NCBI RefSeq assembly: GCF_014230355.1
Contig: NZ_JACLAX010000001.1
Coordinates: forward strand, 372,001-436,000
DNA length: 64,000 nucleotides
Source: Novosphingobium piscinae
Lineage (GTDB): Bacteria > Pseudomonadota > Alphaproteobacteria > Sphingomonadales > Sphingomonadaceae
Direction: 5' to 3'
Below, in pieces: positions 1 through 10,419 of this stretch (position 1 is the stretch's first letter; each line of letters opens with the position of its first letter). Both the position numbers and the translations under genes were made by a program. The notes beneath the pieces were generated by a model. It made no database searches and was not told the origin of the DNA. It saw only the letters and a program-made list of their open reading frames with translations.

Positions 1-714
1 GTGATCCTGCTCCCGGCTGCCCTCTTGCTCAGCGCGTTCCTGCCGGCCGCGATCACGCCGCTGCTGATGGCTGGCGGCCTTTTCCTGTGCTTCGAGGGCG
101 CGGAAAAGCTGATCGAGAAGCTGACCGGCGAGACGCACGGCGAGACTCTCGCCGACCACCCTGTCGATACGGTCACGTTCGAGAACGCGCGCGTGGCCGG
201 GGCCGTGCGGACCGACCTGATCCTCTCGGCCGAGATCATGGCCATCGCCTTGGCCGAAGTGGCCGATCAGGGGATCGTGCAACAGGCGGTGATCCTCGCG
301 CTGGTCGGCCTCGCGATCACGGTGATCGTCTATGGCGCCGTTGGCGCGATCGTGAAGATGGACGATGTGGGCCTGCATCTGACGCGGCAGTCCTCTGGCG
401 CGGCCCGCGGGGTGGGAACGTTCCTGCTGCGGGCGATGCCGGTGCTGCTGGTCTTCCTCTCGATTGTCGGCACCGCGGCGATGCTGTGGGTTGGCGGCAG
501 CATCATCCTGCACGGGCTCGAGGTCCTGGGCATCGGCGGTCCCGCCCACGTCGAACACGCCGCGCGCCACTGGGTGGAGCAGGCCACCGGGCCGCTCGGC
601 GGCCTGTTCGGCTGGTTGACGCATGCCGGGCTGTCGGCCGTGGTCGGGATCGTGCTCGGCGGAGCGGTCGCGCTAGTCGTGCACCTGGTGGCGAAGCGCA
701 AGGACCGGCACTAG
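1..714 (+). CDS. DUF808 family inner membrane protein (5' end outside window)
   Basis: This frame is open from the first base and encodes 237 residues ending in a basic KRKDRH tail. The opening (LLPAALLLSAFLPAAITPLL, then CFEGAEKLIEKL) matches the middle of DUF808/YedI-type membrane proteins, which are usually around 300 residues. The true start is therefore probably upstream and the GTG at base 1 only coincides with the window edge. Several hydrophobic segments are visible, roughly residues 1-30, 75-112, 138-170 and 205-230, so it sits in the inner membrane. No molecular function is established for the family. The next gene is convergent. Confidence 0.8.
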   Translation: MILLPAALLLSAFLPAAITPLLMAGGLFLCFEGAEKLIEKLTGETHGETLADHPVDTVTFENARVAGAVRTDLILSAEIMAIALAEVADQGIVQQAVILALVGLAITVIVYGAVGAIVKMDDVGLHLTRQSSGAARGVGTFLLRAMPVLLVFLSIVGTAAMLWVGGSIILHGLEVLGIGGPAHVEHAARHWVEQATGPLGGLFGWLTHAGLSAVVGIVLGGAVALVVHLVAKRKDRH

Positions 715-774
715 GCCCCGGCAGGGGCTCGGGCAGCCGGGCAACCGGGCAGCCTGCGCCGCCCCTGTAGCCGG

Positions 775-1653
775 TCAGCCGCGCGCCACCCGGTCGAGTG
801 CGGCGCGCACCAGCCGTTCGCTCTCAATCCAGAGCCGGTCGCGCACCGCCTGGTCGGCCACGGTCGGGTTGGGTGTGCGCCGGGCCCGCTTGTGCCAGTA
901 GTCGCCATTCGACTCCGCGGCGTCCGCTGCGGTGGCGAGCCAGACCAGCGTATCCGCGCCCTCGGCTTCGCTCAGCTTCTCGAGGCCCTTGAGGCGGGCC
1001 TGCGTCTCGGGTGAGGCCCCCGCGAAGAAATTGCTGTCAACTGCTCCGGGATGCACCGCGTGGGCGACGATGCCGTCCCCGTCGAGCCGGTCGGCCAGCG
1101 CCCGTGTGAACAGCACGTTGGCCAGTTTGCCCGTGCAATAGGCCCGCCCCGGATTGTAGGCGGCCAGGCCCTGCAGATCGTCGAGATCGAGCTGCGGGAT
1201 CATCTCGCTCGCATCGGACGAGGTGTTGAGAATGCGCACCGTCCCATAGGGCCGTCCGTTGGCCGTCTGCCGCAGCAGCGGCAGCAGCTCGCAGGTCAGC
1301 AGGAACGGCCCCAGATGATTGCCGGCGAAGTTGGCATCGAGCCCTTCGCTGGTCAGCACCAGTTCGCTCGCCATGCCCCCGGCATTGTTGACCAGCAGGT
1401 CGAGCCGCCCGGTCAGGGCCTCGACCTGCCGGGCCAGGGCCAGCGTCGCGCCCATCAGCGACAGGTCTGCGGCGAGCATGTCGGGAGCCGGCCCGGTGGC
1501 CACCGCGCCGATCTCGGCCGCGGCCTCCCGCATCCGCGCGGCGTTACGGCCCGTCCCGATGACCCACCAGCCGTCAGCCGCCAGGGCCATGGCGACATGC
1601 TTGCCAATCCCCGAACTGGCCCCGGTGACCAGCGCGACCCGCGGACTGTCCAT
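775..1653 (-). CDS. SDR family NAD(P)-dependent oxidoreductase (second gene of the fused frame)
   Basis: This is a 292-residue short-chain dehydrogenase starting with ATG at 1653, preceded by GGCAGGAGGGAGC as a ribosome site. That site supports independent translation from the amidohydrolase. The nucleotide-binding motif TGASSGIG is at residues 10-17, followed by NNAGG and a catalytic YCTGK (YxxxK). The size and C-terminal extension resemble retinol-dehydrogenase/WW-oxidoreductase-like SDRs. It ends 61 bases after the convergent DUF808 gene. Pairing with an amidohydrolase suggests a catabolic redox step. The substrate cannot be told from sequence. Confidence 0.85.
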   Translation of the reverse strand: MDSPRVALVTGASSGIGKHVAMALAADGWWVIGTGRNAARMREAAAEIGAVATGPAPDMLAADLSLMGATLALARQVEALTGRLDLLVNNAGGMASELVLTSEGLDANFAGNHLGPFLLTCELLPLLRQTANGRPYGTVRILNTSSDASEMIPQLDLDDLQGLAAYNPGRAYCTGKLANVLFTRALADRLDGDGIVAHAVHPGAVDSNFFAGASPETQARLKGLEKLSEAEGADTLVWLATAADAAESNGDYWHKRARRTPNPTVADQAVRDRLWIESERLVRAALDRVARG

Positions 1654-3015
1654 GTGCGGCGCTCCCTCCTGCCAGTCGGTGCTCAGGCCTGCTCGGCCTG
1701 GCGCTCGTCGCGCATGCTTCTTGAACATCGCCATGACGTCGCCCGAGGTCACCGGCCGCGGCGGCTCGCCATCGCCCACCGGGCGCGCGCCGCCAGACGA
1801 CTTGGGCGTGGTGTCCACGCCCTTGGCCCGGGCCCGGGCGCGGCAGGCCCCGACGGTCATGTCCTCGCGCCGGTTGTGTTCGAGGAACGCGTCGAAGCGG
1901 AACCAGCGGATCGCGTTGCCGTGGGTGACCTTGTCGATCTGTGCATCGCTCAGGTGCTGGACCGAAGCCCACAGGTATTCGGGCACTTCCGGCCACAGCG
2001 TATCGGAATGCGGGTAGTCGCATTCATAGGCGACATTGTCCTCGCCGATCTCGTCGAGATGCCGCAGACCGAAGCGGTCGTCGACGAAGCAGTTGAGGAA
2101 GTGGCGCCGGAACAGTTCGCTCGGCTTCAGATCCTGGAAGCGCGAATGGGTCCAGGCCTTGTGGCGCCAGTTCGAGAAATCGGCCCGTTCCATGAAATAG
2201 GGCACCCAGCCGATGCTCCCTTCCGAGATCGCGATGCGCAGATCCGGATACCGGTGCAGTTCCTCCAGCTGGAGCCAGTCGGCGACGCCTTGGGCCACCG
2301 ACAGCGGCATGGTCGAGATCCACGCCTCGATCGGAGTCTCCATCGAGGCGTGCGGCGCGGGATTGCCGCTGCCGATGTGGAGCGCGATGGTCAGGTCGGT
2401 ATCGGCCACGGCCTTGAACAGCGGGTCCCAGTAATCGTTGTGGATGCTCGGCAGGCCCTGAACAGTGGGATTCTCATTGAGTTGGACCGCACGGAAGCCT
2501 TTCTTCGCCAGACGATGGACCTCGGCGACCGTCGCGGGCATGTCCCAGGTCGGCAGGACGCCAAGCGGGATGAAGCGGCCGGGATAGGCCATGCACCATT
2601 CCTCATAGTGCCAGTCGTTCGCCGCCTGCATGTGGCGCAGCGCCAGCGCCTTGTCCGGAGCCTGATGGAAGGTCTGTCCGTCGAACACGATCGAATTGCC
2701 GAAACAGAGTGAGGCGGCAATGCCGTTGACGTCCATGTCGTCGATCCGCGCATGGACGTCATAGCAACCGTCGCGCAGCTGGTCGAGCGAGGTCGGCTCC
2801 ATGCCATATTCCTCAAACGGCCGGCCCACCACGGCATTGAGCCCGACCGAGCCCTTGAGCCGCCCCTGATACTCCCAGTAGTTCTTGCCATTGCGGTCGA
2901 CCCGCAGCTTCGGTGCGGTGGCGAGCAACTCGCCCGACAGCTGGTTGTCGAACATCGTTGGCGGTTCGCAGATGTGATCGTCGACGCTGATCACAACCAT
3001 ATCGTCCATTTGCAT
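775..3015 (-). CDS. Amidohydrolase-2 family protein read through into an SDR (single 746-aa frame, probable frameshift fusion)
   Basis: The ATG at 3015 has a strong AAGGAG site. The first ~440 residues are an amidohydrolase 2 (TIM-barrel metal hydrolase or decarboxylase) with an early VDDH metal motif, a HIGSGN strand and a late ECDYPHSD motif. The frame has no stop before the SDR at 1653. In the +2 frame the end would read ARDERQAEQA and stop at 1683-1685, just before the SDR ribosome site. That tail looks natural, so a 1- or 2-base slip in the GCGC run near 1708-1716 probably joined two genes; a sequencing error is possible. Such proteins often act in aromatic or ring-cleavage catabolism, but the substrate is unknown. 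A genuine fusion enzyme cannot be excluded. Confidence 0.75.
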   Translation of the reverse strand: MQMDDMVVISVDDHICEPPTMFDNQLSGELLATAPKLRVDRNGKNYWEYQGRLKGSVGLNAVVGRPFEEYGMEPTSLDQLRDGCYDVHARIDDMDVNGIAASLCFGNSIVFDGQTFHQAPDKALALRHMQAANDWHYEEWCMAYPGRFIPLGVLPTWDMPATVAEVHRLAKKGFRAVQLNENPTVQGLPSIHNDYWDPLFKAVADTDLTIALHIGSGNPAPHASMETPIEAWISTMPLSVAQGVADWLQLEELHRYPDLRIAISEGSIGWVPYFMERADFSNWRHKAWTHSRFQDLKPSELFRRHFLNCFVDDRFGLRHLDEIGEDNVAYECDYPHSDTLWPEVPEYLWASVQHLSDAQIDKVTHGNAIRWFRFDAFLEHNRREDMTVGACRARARAKGVDTTPKSSGGARPVGDGEPPRPVTSGDVMAMFKKHARRAPGRAGLSTDWQEGAPHMDSPRVALVTGASSGIGKHVAMALAADGWWVIGTGRNAARMREAAAEIGAVATGPAPDMLAADLSLMGATLALARQVEALTGRLDLLVNNAGGMASELVLTSEGLDANFAGNHLGPFLLTCELLPLLRQTANGRPYGTVRILNTSSDASEMIPQLDLDDLQGLAAYNPGRAYCTGKLANVLFTRALADRLDGDGIVAHAVHPGAVDSNFFAGASPETQARLKGLEKLSEAEGADTLVWLATAADAAESNGDYWHKRARRTPNPTVADQAVRDRLWIESERLVRAALDRVARG

Positions 3016-3386
3016 GGCGTTCTCCTTCCCGATCCGGCCACGGCCCGTCTGCGCGGACTCCGCCCGGTCAGAACAATACCCGCGATGGCCGGCTTGGCCA
3101 TGGACCAGCACCGGACATCGCCCGGGCGGTAGCCCGGGGGCGCGGCTGCGCCATCTCAGCCTTGGCACCGTGGTGTCGTCGGGCGCGCTGCCCACCGCCG
3201 GTTTCGCCCGCGATCAGAGATTGGCGCTTGATCGCAGGTCCATGCTGGTTCACAACCCATGTAACACCGCAACACTGAGATGCCCCGGCAGCAAAAGACG
3301 CCGGCTCAGCTCTGCCTTATTCATTGGCATCGCCCTGATTTGGTCACAGAATCCCGAATAATGGTGGATGGAACTTAGCGGACCCT
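3016..3386. other. Intergenic region between divergent amidohydrolase and SulP genes
   Basis: These 371 bases separate two divergently transcribed units and must carry both promoters. The ribosome site of the amidohydrolase is at its left edge. The right third is less GC-rich. I see no convincing promoter pair, operator, RNA gene or small coding sequence. Confidence 0.5.
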
Positions 3387-4976
<1,590 letters not shown>

Positions 4977-5003
4977 CGCCCGCGCCACAGCAGGATTGCA
5001 ACC

Positions 5004-5642
5004 ATGCAGGAAATTCCCCAGCTCTTGCTTCACAACCGCGCCTGGGCGGCCGAACAGCTGGAAGAGGATCCAGAGTTCTTCCGGCGCCGGCTGGACGGCC
5101 AGAAGCCGGCTTTTCTGTGGATCGGCTGCTCCGATAGCCGCGTTCAGCCCGATCACTTCACCCAGGCCGCGCCGGGCGGGCTGTTCGTTCATCGCAACAT
5201 CGCCAATCTGGTGCGGCATGATGATGCCAACCTGATGGCCGTGCTCGAATTTGCCGTCATGACCCTGGGCGTCAACGACATCGTCATTTGCGGCCACTAC
5301 GGCTGCGGCGGTATCGCCGCGTCGCTCGGAACTTTGCCCTCAGGCCCGGTAGGGCACTGGCTCGAACACGTGGTGAAGGTGCTGGACGATCACCGCGGCA
5401 CGGTGGAGTGTATCCATGATCCGGACGAGCGGGTGAACCGCCTGGTCGAGATCAACGTCCGTGACCAGTTGCTTCATCTGGCGCAGACATCAACCGTGCA
5501 GGCAGCCTTTGCAGCCGGTCGGCCGCTGACCCTCCACGGCTGGGTCTACGACCTGCGCGACGGGCTGATCAAGCCCTTGCTCGACATCGACCGCACCACG
5601 GTGCTCGACGATGTGGGCACGCCTGAGCGGGTGCTGATCTAG
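5004..5642 (+). CDS. can: Beta-class carbonic anhydrase
   Basis: The 212-residue protein interconverts CO2 and bicarbonate in the cytoplasm. The zinc site is complete: C42-S-D44-S-R46 and H98-Y-G-C101-G-G, with the Asp/Arg dyad typical of beta carbonic anhydrases. Length is normal for the Can/CynT type. It follows the SulP transporter by 27 bases in an apparent operon, which would couple bicarbonate transport to hydration. A hairpin follows the stop. Confidence 0.93.
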   Translation: MQEIPQLLLHNRAWAAEQLEEDPEFFRRRLDGQKPAFLWIGCSDSRVQPDHFTQAAPGGLFVHRNIANLVRHDDANLMAVLEFAVMTLGVNDIVICGHYGCGGIAASLGTLPSGPVGHWLEHVVKVLDDHRGTVECIHDPDERVNRLVEINVRDQLLHLAQTSTVQAAFAAGRPLTLHGWVYDLRDGLIKPLLDIDRTTVLDDVGTPERVLI

Positions 5643-5646
5643 AGCG

Positions 5647-5674
5647 ATCCGTCCGATACGATCGGAACGGATTT
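5647..5674 (+). terminator. Probable terminator after the carbonic anhydrase
   Basis: Five bases after the carbonic anhydrase stop, ATCCGTCCGAT can pair with ATCGGAACGGAT across an ACG loop with one bulged A, followed by TT. The T tract is short, so Rho independence is uncertain. The position supports termination of the SulP-carbonic anhydrase operon. Confidence 0.5.
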
Positions 5675-5771
5675 CGCGCCAGGTGCCTGGCCGAGCGCGG
5701 CGGGATGGCCTGCACCCCGCCGATCGCAGCAACGGGGCGGGATCACTCGCCCCCTTGGCGTCCGACCGCAG

Positions 5772-7169
5772 TCACTTCACGCCGGCGTAGACCTTGACGA
5801 GATCGAACAGATAGTCGCGTTCGGTGTAGAGTGCGGCAACGGACTTGCGTTCGTTCAATCCGTGCATCCCGTCACCGGTCGGCCCGAGCATGGCGCCGGG
5901 CACCCCGTAGGTCGGGATGCCGACCGCATTGAGAAAGCGCCCATCGGTTGCGCCCGGCAGCAGGGTGGGCAGCACCGGGACGCCCGGATAGTACGTCTTG
6001 GCCAGGGCCAGCGCCGGGCGATAGATGGCATCGGTCAGCGGCGGCGGCGGCGGAGTCGGACTGATCGGCTCGACCGGGGTGACCGTCACCGCCGGATTGC
6101 CGATCGCCTTCACCAGTTGGGCGCGGACATTGTCGATCGGATCGCCGGGAAACATGCGGCAGTTGACGTTGGCCGTGGCGCGCTGCGGCAGGGCGTTGTT
6201 GGCATGTCCCGCGTTCGCCAGCGTCGCCACGCAGGTGGTGCGCAGCATCGAGTGGAGCGAGGGATTGCGCGAGACGATGGCGTTGGCCGCATCGTCCCTG
6301 GGATCAGCCAGGAGCCGGGTCATCGCCGCACCCATCTCGCCGCCGTCGATCTTTGCGCGCGCGGCAAAATAGCCCCGCGTTGCATCGGTGAACTGGACCG
6401 GAAACTCGTAGGCGCCGATCCTGAGCAGCGCGGCGGCAAGATCGTACAGGGCATTGTCCGGACGAGGCAGACTGGAGTGGCCGCCAGGGTTGGTCGCCTC
6501 GATCCTGAAGTCCTGGAACACCTTCTCGCCGGCCTGCATGGCGAGGCTGATCGGCTTGCCGGCCGCATCCACGGCGCCGCTGCTGCCCTCGTTGAGCGCG
6601 AACTCGGCGTCGATCCAGTCCTTGTGCTCCTTCGCCAGCCACTCCGCGCCAACGATGGTACCGCCGCCCTCCTCACCGCAGGTCAGCGCCATCCGGATGG
6701 TTCGGGCAGGTGGCTTCCGGGCCTTGAGCCGGATCAGCGTGTCGGTCCAGATCGCAGCGTGCGGCTTGTCATCGACCGTACCCCGGCCATAGAAATAGCC
6801 GTCCTCCTCGATCAGGGTGAAGGGATCGCGGGTCCAGTCGGCGCGCTTGGCCTCGACAACGTCGATATGGGCCAGCAGCAGCATCGGCTTCAGTCGCGGA
6901 TCACTGCCCACAAGTGTGGCGACGAGGCCGCCCTCGCGCGGATGACCGGGCGGCTCGAACAGGCGGATCTCGCTCTCGGCATAGCCCGCGGCGCGCAAAC
7001 GGGCCGCCACCTTCTCGGCCGCCGCCGTGCAGCTTCCGCTCGAATAGGTGGTGTTGGTCTCGACCAGCTCCTTGTAGATCTGCCGGAAAGCGACCTGGTC
7101 GGGGCGCAGATCGGCCGCTGCCGCCGGAGCAGACAGCAACAGGGCGATAGCCGTGAATGCGAACTTCAT
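5772..7169 (-). CDS. Exported M20/M25/M40 family metallopeptidase
   Basis: The ATG at 7169 is preceded by GGAGG and opens a signal peptide (MKFAFTAIALLLSAPAAAA). A longer in-frame start nine codons upstream lacks a ribosome site. The mature protein has the M20 two-zinc motifs: LLLAHIDVV, YGRGTVDDKPH with the bridging Asp, and CGEEGGG with the catalytic Glu. It should hydrolyse a peptide or N-acyl amino acid in the periplasm. The length of about 465 residues is typical for exported M20 enzymes in this group. The LVIVD-repeat gene lies just upstream on the same strand, 186 bases away. Confidence 0.88.
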   Translation of the reverse strand: MKFAFTAIALLLSAPAAAADLRPDQVAFRQIYKELVETNTTYSSGSCTAAAEKVAARLRAAGYAESEIRLFEPPGHPREGGLVATLVGSDPRLKPMLLLAHIDVVEAKRADWTRDPFTLIEEDGYFYGRGTVDDKPHAAIWTDTLIRLKARKPPARTIRMALTCGEEGGGTIVGAEWLAKEHKDWIDAEFALNEGSSGAVDAAGKPISLAMQAGEKVFQDFRIEATNPGGHSSLPRPDNALYDLAAALLRIGAYEFPVQFTDATRGYFAARAKIDGGEMGAAMTRLLADPRDDAANAIVSRNPSLHSMLRTTCVATLANAGHANNALPQRATANVNCRMFPGDPIDNVRAQLVKAIGNPAVTVTPVEPISPTPPPPPLTDAIYRPALALAKTYYPGVPVLPTLLPGATDGRFLNAVGIPTYGVPGAMLGPTGDGMHGLNERKSVAALYTERDYLFDLVKVYAGVK

Positions 7170-7355
7170 CAGACCTCCGAACGGTTCGCCCGCCACGCTG
7201 GCCGGGACCAGGCGGTCGGCTGCGGTTCGGTGGGGCTTTGGCCCGGCAGGATAGTGGGTCCTGCCGGCCGAGCGGTCAAGCCGGCGCTGGACGCGCGGCC
7301 GACCGTGCGGTGCGACCTCGGTTGCACAGACTCCGGCAAAGGCGGAGGCGGAACA

Positions 7356-8891
7356 CTAGAGGCCAAGGCGCTTGCTGGCCTTGGGCTCGAATTGCAGGAC
7401 CTTGAAGCCGCCGGAATCAGCGAAGAAGATCAGCCTGCGGGCGGGATCGTAGTAACCCACGCCGGCATGGGTCGGCTCTCCGTGGTTGAAGTAGGCAACC
7501 TCAACCGGATTGTGCGGATCGCGCATGTCGAAGATGCGCAGGCCCGCATCACCGAAGTTCAGCGCCGCAAACTTCGCGTTCAGCGGATTGTCGATCAGAT
7601 GATAGGCGAGCCAGGGGTCCCGGCCCGAGGCCTTTCTGACCTGGCAATAGGCAGGCAGGTTGATGGCCAGCTGTACCATGGCCACGTTTCGTGCCTGCGC
7701 CGGGTCGGTCACCTCGCTGACGATCGCCTCAAACCCCCAGCCCAGTCCCTGTGGCCGCGGATAGGGCTGGCATGTGGTGCTCGTGCTGGGCTGGTTCATG
7801 ATCCCCCTCGTCCCGCCTTCATTCGAATGCAGCAGATAGTCGCGCCCACCCGCGCGGAACCAGTCCAGCCCGTGCCCGGGACCATCGACCCCGCCCATGA
7901 CTCTCGGCGCAGTGCCGGTCAGGTCGATGATCCGAACCTTGGGCACGGGGGCCCAGAGCGCGCTGGTTCCCCCGGCCTGATCGCCGACATAAAGGCGGGT
8001 GTCGTCGGCGTTCAGATCAGGCGAGTGGGACAACTGCGGCCACAGCAGCGATGCCTGCAGGGGGCTGCTGCCCAGCGCATAGTTCGCCCCCATCGGTGCG
8101 GGACGGGTCGCGTCGTTGCACAGGCTACGCCCGGCGCGGACCGACTGGCGATGGATGTCCTGCCAAGGCCCCGGAACTTGGGCGGCCAGATCGCAGCGAT
8201 AGTCGGTGATCGTCCAACTACCGGGATCCCGCAAATTGGTGATATCGGCCATCCACAGGCCGAACGTGGCATAGACCTTGGTGCCGGTCCGGTTGATCCG
8301 CATGTCATGGGGGAAATTCTTTCGGGCGATGCCCGGCAGCGTGGTATCCGGCCACTTGATCTCGCCGGCCAGCTTAGGATGGAGGCAATCACGGATGTCG
8401 TAAACCGAACTGCCGGACACCAGAATCGCGCGTTCCGCAGTAACCACGGTGCGCATCGTCTCCGTGCTATTCCTGACTGGCAGGGGCGCTCCGACCACGA
8501 CCGGCTTGCGCGGGTTCCGCACGTCTACAACGGAAACAAGCGCTTCATCCTGCATGAAGCCAGGGCCCCGTGCCCGGACATAGACGCACTGGCCGGCCCC
8601 CGCGACATTGCCGCTGATGGGCAACTGGCCGATCTGTTTTACCCCGCAGTTGTAGTGCGGCGTGGCTCCCGCCGGCACCTCGCCCTGGATGCCCGGTTCG
8701 CGAAGGTCTCCAGCCTCGCACAGCGCTGGGGACATGCCGCCGGAAGGGCGCTGCACAGCGGTGGCGGGAGGCGGCCCTGGCTGGGCGAAAGTGGGAATGC
8801 CGCCCAGCACCGCACCAGCGGCAGCAACGGAGACGATAGCCCACCGATGACGAAGTTGAGACGTGCGCGCACCCCGGAACGGTATGACCAT
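7356..8891 (-). CDS. Secreted LVIVD-repeat (beta-propeller-like) protein
   Basis: The 511-residue protein starts at ATG 8891 after GGAGAG and has an N-terminal export signal (about residues 15-37, ending near TFAQ). Blades of the LVIVD type recur, such as ALVSVVDVRNPRKPVVVG, PKVRIIDLTG and AGLRIFDMRDPHNPVEVAYF, which predict a propeller. Four or more cysteines (positions near 58, 82, 101 and beyond) fit a periplasmic or secreted location. No catalytic motif is visible and the function is unknown. It is divergent from a MarR regulator that may control it through the inverted repeat at 8953-8976. Confidence 0.8.
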   Translation of the reverse strand: MVIPFRGARTSQLRHRWAIVSVAAAGAVLGGIPTFAQPGPPPATAVQRPSGGMSPALCEAGDLREPGIQGEVPAGATPHYNCGVKQIGQLPISGNVAGAGQCVYVRARGPGFMQDEALVSVVDVRNPRKPVVVGAPLPVRNSTETMRTVVTAERAILVSGSSVYDIRDCLHPKLAGEIKWPDTTLPGIARKNFPHDMRINRTGTKVYATFGLWMADITNLRDPGSWTITDYRCDLAAQVPGPWQDIHRQSVRAGRSLCNDATRPAPMGANYALGSSPLQASLLWPQLSHSPDLNADDTRLYVGDQAGGTSALWAPVPKVRIIDLTGTAPRVMGGVDGPGHGLDWFRAGGRDYLLHSNEGGTRGIMNQPSTSTTCQPYPRPQGLGWGFEAIVSEVTDPAQARNVAMVQLAINLPAYCQVRKASGRDPWLAYHLIDNPLNAKFAALNFGDAGLRIFDMRDPHNPVEVAYFNHGEPTHAGVGYYDPARRLIFFADSGGFKVLQFEPKASKRLGL

Positions 8892-8952
8892 TCAAGCTCT
8901 CCGTTGGTGATCGGCTACCCAGCGCGGGCGTGGTGCCGGTTGTCCTGACGAT

Positions 8953-8976
8953 ACTCATATGTTACATTATATAAGT
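8953..8976. promoter_or_regulatory. Inverted repeat, candidate MarR operator
   Basis: ACTCATAT and ATATAAGT form an imperfect inverted repeat (7 of 8 paired) with an 8-base spacer. It lies in the AT-rich gap between the LVIVD gene and the divergent marR-type gene. A perfect TATAAT reads leftward at 8971-8966, inside the repeat, so a bound repressor would block the LVIVD promoter. Spacing and symmetry fit a MarR dimer, but binding is inference. Confidence 0.45.
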
Positions 8977-8998
8977 CAATAGTCACACAGGACCCAGC

Positions 8999-9544
8999 AT
9001 GCGCCTTGCTGACAACCACCCCGCCTCGCCCGCCGAACGCGGCGAAGAGACGACGGCCGGACTGGCAGATGATCCCATGTCCGGTACGCTGCACTACGAG
9101 TTGCGGCGTGCAGCGGGCGCGCTATCGGCCCTGATGACGCGGCTGTTCGGTGAGTTTGGTCTCAAGCCGAGCGAGGCCACCATGCTGATGACCATCGGCC
9201 GCAACCCCGGCTGCACCCAGAGCGAGATAGCCCGGACGCACCGCAGCCAGCAGGCCAACCTGGTGCCGCTGATAGCCCGGCTGGAGCGCGAGGGCCTGAT
9301 TGCCAGAACACCAGGCAAGGGTCGGATCATGGGCCTGGCCACCACGGCACGGGGTGACGCTTTGCTGGGTGCGGTGGAGGACCGGTTCGTACGGATCGAC
9401 CATTGCCTGGCCGGACACCTCAATGAGCCTGCCCGAACGGCGCTGGTCCAGGCCCTGCAGGAGATCTGCCGCAATGCCTGCCACTTCGAGCGGCAGCCCA
9501 ATCCCGTCGCAAGCGGGCGTGCCTCTGACGGAACCCCTGCCTAA
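8999..9544 (+). CDS. MarR family transcriptional regulator
   Basis: The 181-residue protein has a winged helix-turn-helix (about residues 60-125, with CTQSEIARTHRSQQANLVPLI as the recognition region and REGLIARTPGKGR as the wing). It is flanked by dimerisation helices. MarR proteins usually respond to small aromatic or phenolic ligands. ATG 8999 follows AGGA. It is divergent from the LVIVD protein and its stop overlaps the stop of the convergent SDR by three bases. Confidence 0.88.
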   Translation: MRLADNHPASPAERGEETTAGLADDPMSGTLHYELRRAAGALSALMTRLFGEFGLKPSEATMLMTIGRNPGCTQSEIARTHRSQQANLVPLIARLEREGLIARTPGKGRIMGLATTARGDALLGAVEDRFVRIDHCLAGHLNEPARTALVQALQEICRNACHFERQPNPVASGRASDGTPA

Positions 9545-10353
9545 AGCAAGGCGCCCCCATCGACCTGCAGGACCTGGCCCGTGATAAAGCTGGCCCGATC
9601 GGATGCCAGGAACACGACGGCGGCAGCCACCTCCTCGGGCGCCGCGAATGGCTTCGGCAAGGCCCCCTGCCGCATCCGCTTGGCCGCATCCTCAGCGCTT
9701 GATCCGGCGAAGGCCCGGCGGAAAAACGCGTTGTCAGGGTGGAACCGACTACCCCGACTAAGCGCCTGCGGATCCTGCGGGATGGTACCGAAGGGTGCGA
9801 CCGCGTTAACGCGAACGCCGAACTGCCCCGCTTCCTTGGCGATGGCCCGGGTAAAGCCATGCACCCCCGCCTTGGCCGCCGAGTAGATCGCCAACTGGTA
9901 GTCGGCGGCCACTCCCGCCGTCGACCCGAGGTTGACGATCGCACCGCTGCCGCGTCGGGTCATAGTGCCGAGGACCGCGTGGGTCATCCGGATCGTAGTC
10001 AGAAGGGTGATGTCAAGGTCGGCCTGCCACGTGGCCGGATCGGACCCGGTGAAGAGGCCAGCGCCGACATTACCGCCGACATTGTTTATAAGCACGTCGA
10101 CGCCGCCGGCCTGCTCGGCCGCCGCGACGATCCGGGCGGGGGCCTTGTCTTCCAGAAGGTCGATGGCCAGGAACTCGGCCGAGCCGGCCCCGAGCTCACG
10201 CGCCTGTTCGACCACCTGCGCTCCCGCCGCCAGATCGCGTCCCACCAGCAGCAGTCGAGCACCCTCGCGTGCGAAGTCGAGCGCGACGGCCCGACCGATG
10301 TTCGCGGTCGCCCCGGTGACGACCACCGACTTGTCCTTCAGCCCCAAATCCAT
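9541..10353 (-). CDS. SDR family oxidoreductase
   Basis: The 270-residue classical SDR starts at ATG 10353 with a strong GGGGAGGA site. Motifs are TGATANIG (cofactor), NNVGG, and the Ser...YSAAK catalytic set. The C-terminal ITGQVLQVDGG is typical of FabG-like SDRs. It reversibly oxidises an alcohol or reduces a ketone with NAD(P). The insertion around PQDPQALSRGSRFHPDNAFF is characteristic of catabolic SDRs with a large substrate lid. The substrate is unknown. Confidence 0.88.
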   Translation of the reverse strand: MDLGLKDKSVVVTGATANIGRAVALDFAREGARLLLVGRDLAAGAQVVEQARELGAGSAEFLAIDLLEDKAPARIVAAAEQAGGVDVLINNVGGNVGAGLFTGSDPATWQADLDITLLTTIRMTHAVLGTMTRRGSGAIVNLGSTAGVAADYQLAIYSAAKAGVHGFTRAIAKEAGQFGVRVNAVAPFGTIPQDPQALSRGSRFHPDNAFFRRAFAGSSAEDAAKRMRQGALPKPFAAPEEVAAAVVFLASDRASFITGQVLQVDGGALL

Positions 10354-10419
10354 CGCGTCCTCCCCTTATCGAACCCGCTCCGCGTCCAGCCGAGCCTGTG
10401 TTCGCAGGACACTGCCGGC

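Noticed and set aside
1051..2712. A 553-codon + strand frame opposite the amidohydrolase/SDR
   Set aside because: Its protein has no recognisable motif, while the opposite strand encodes clear enzyme motifs.
5862..8948. A 1028-codon open frame on the + strand
   Set aside because: It lies antisense to the peptidase and LVIVD genes, which have signals, ribosome sites and family motifs. The translation is rich in Arg/Gly/His/Gln without domains, as expected for a GC-rich shadow frame.
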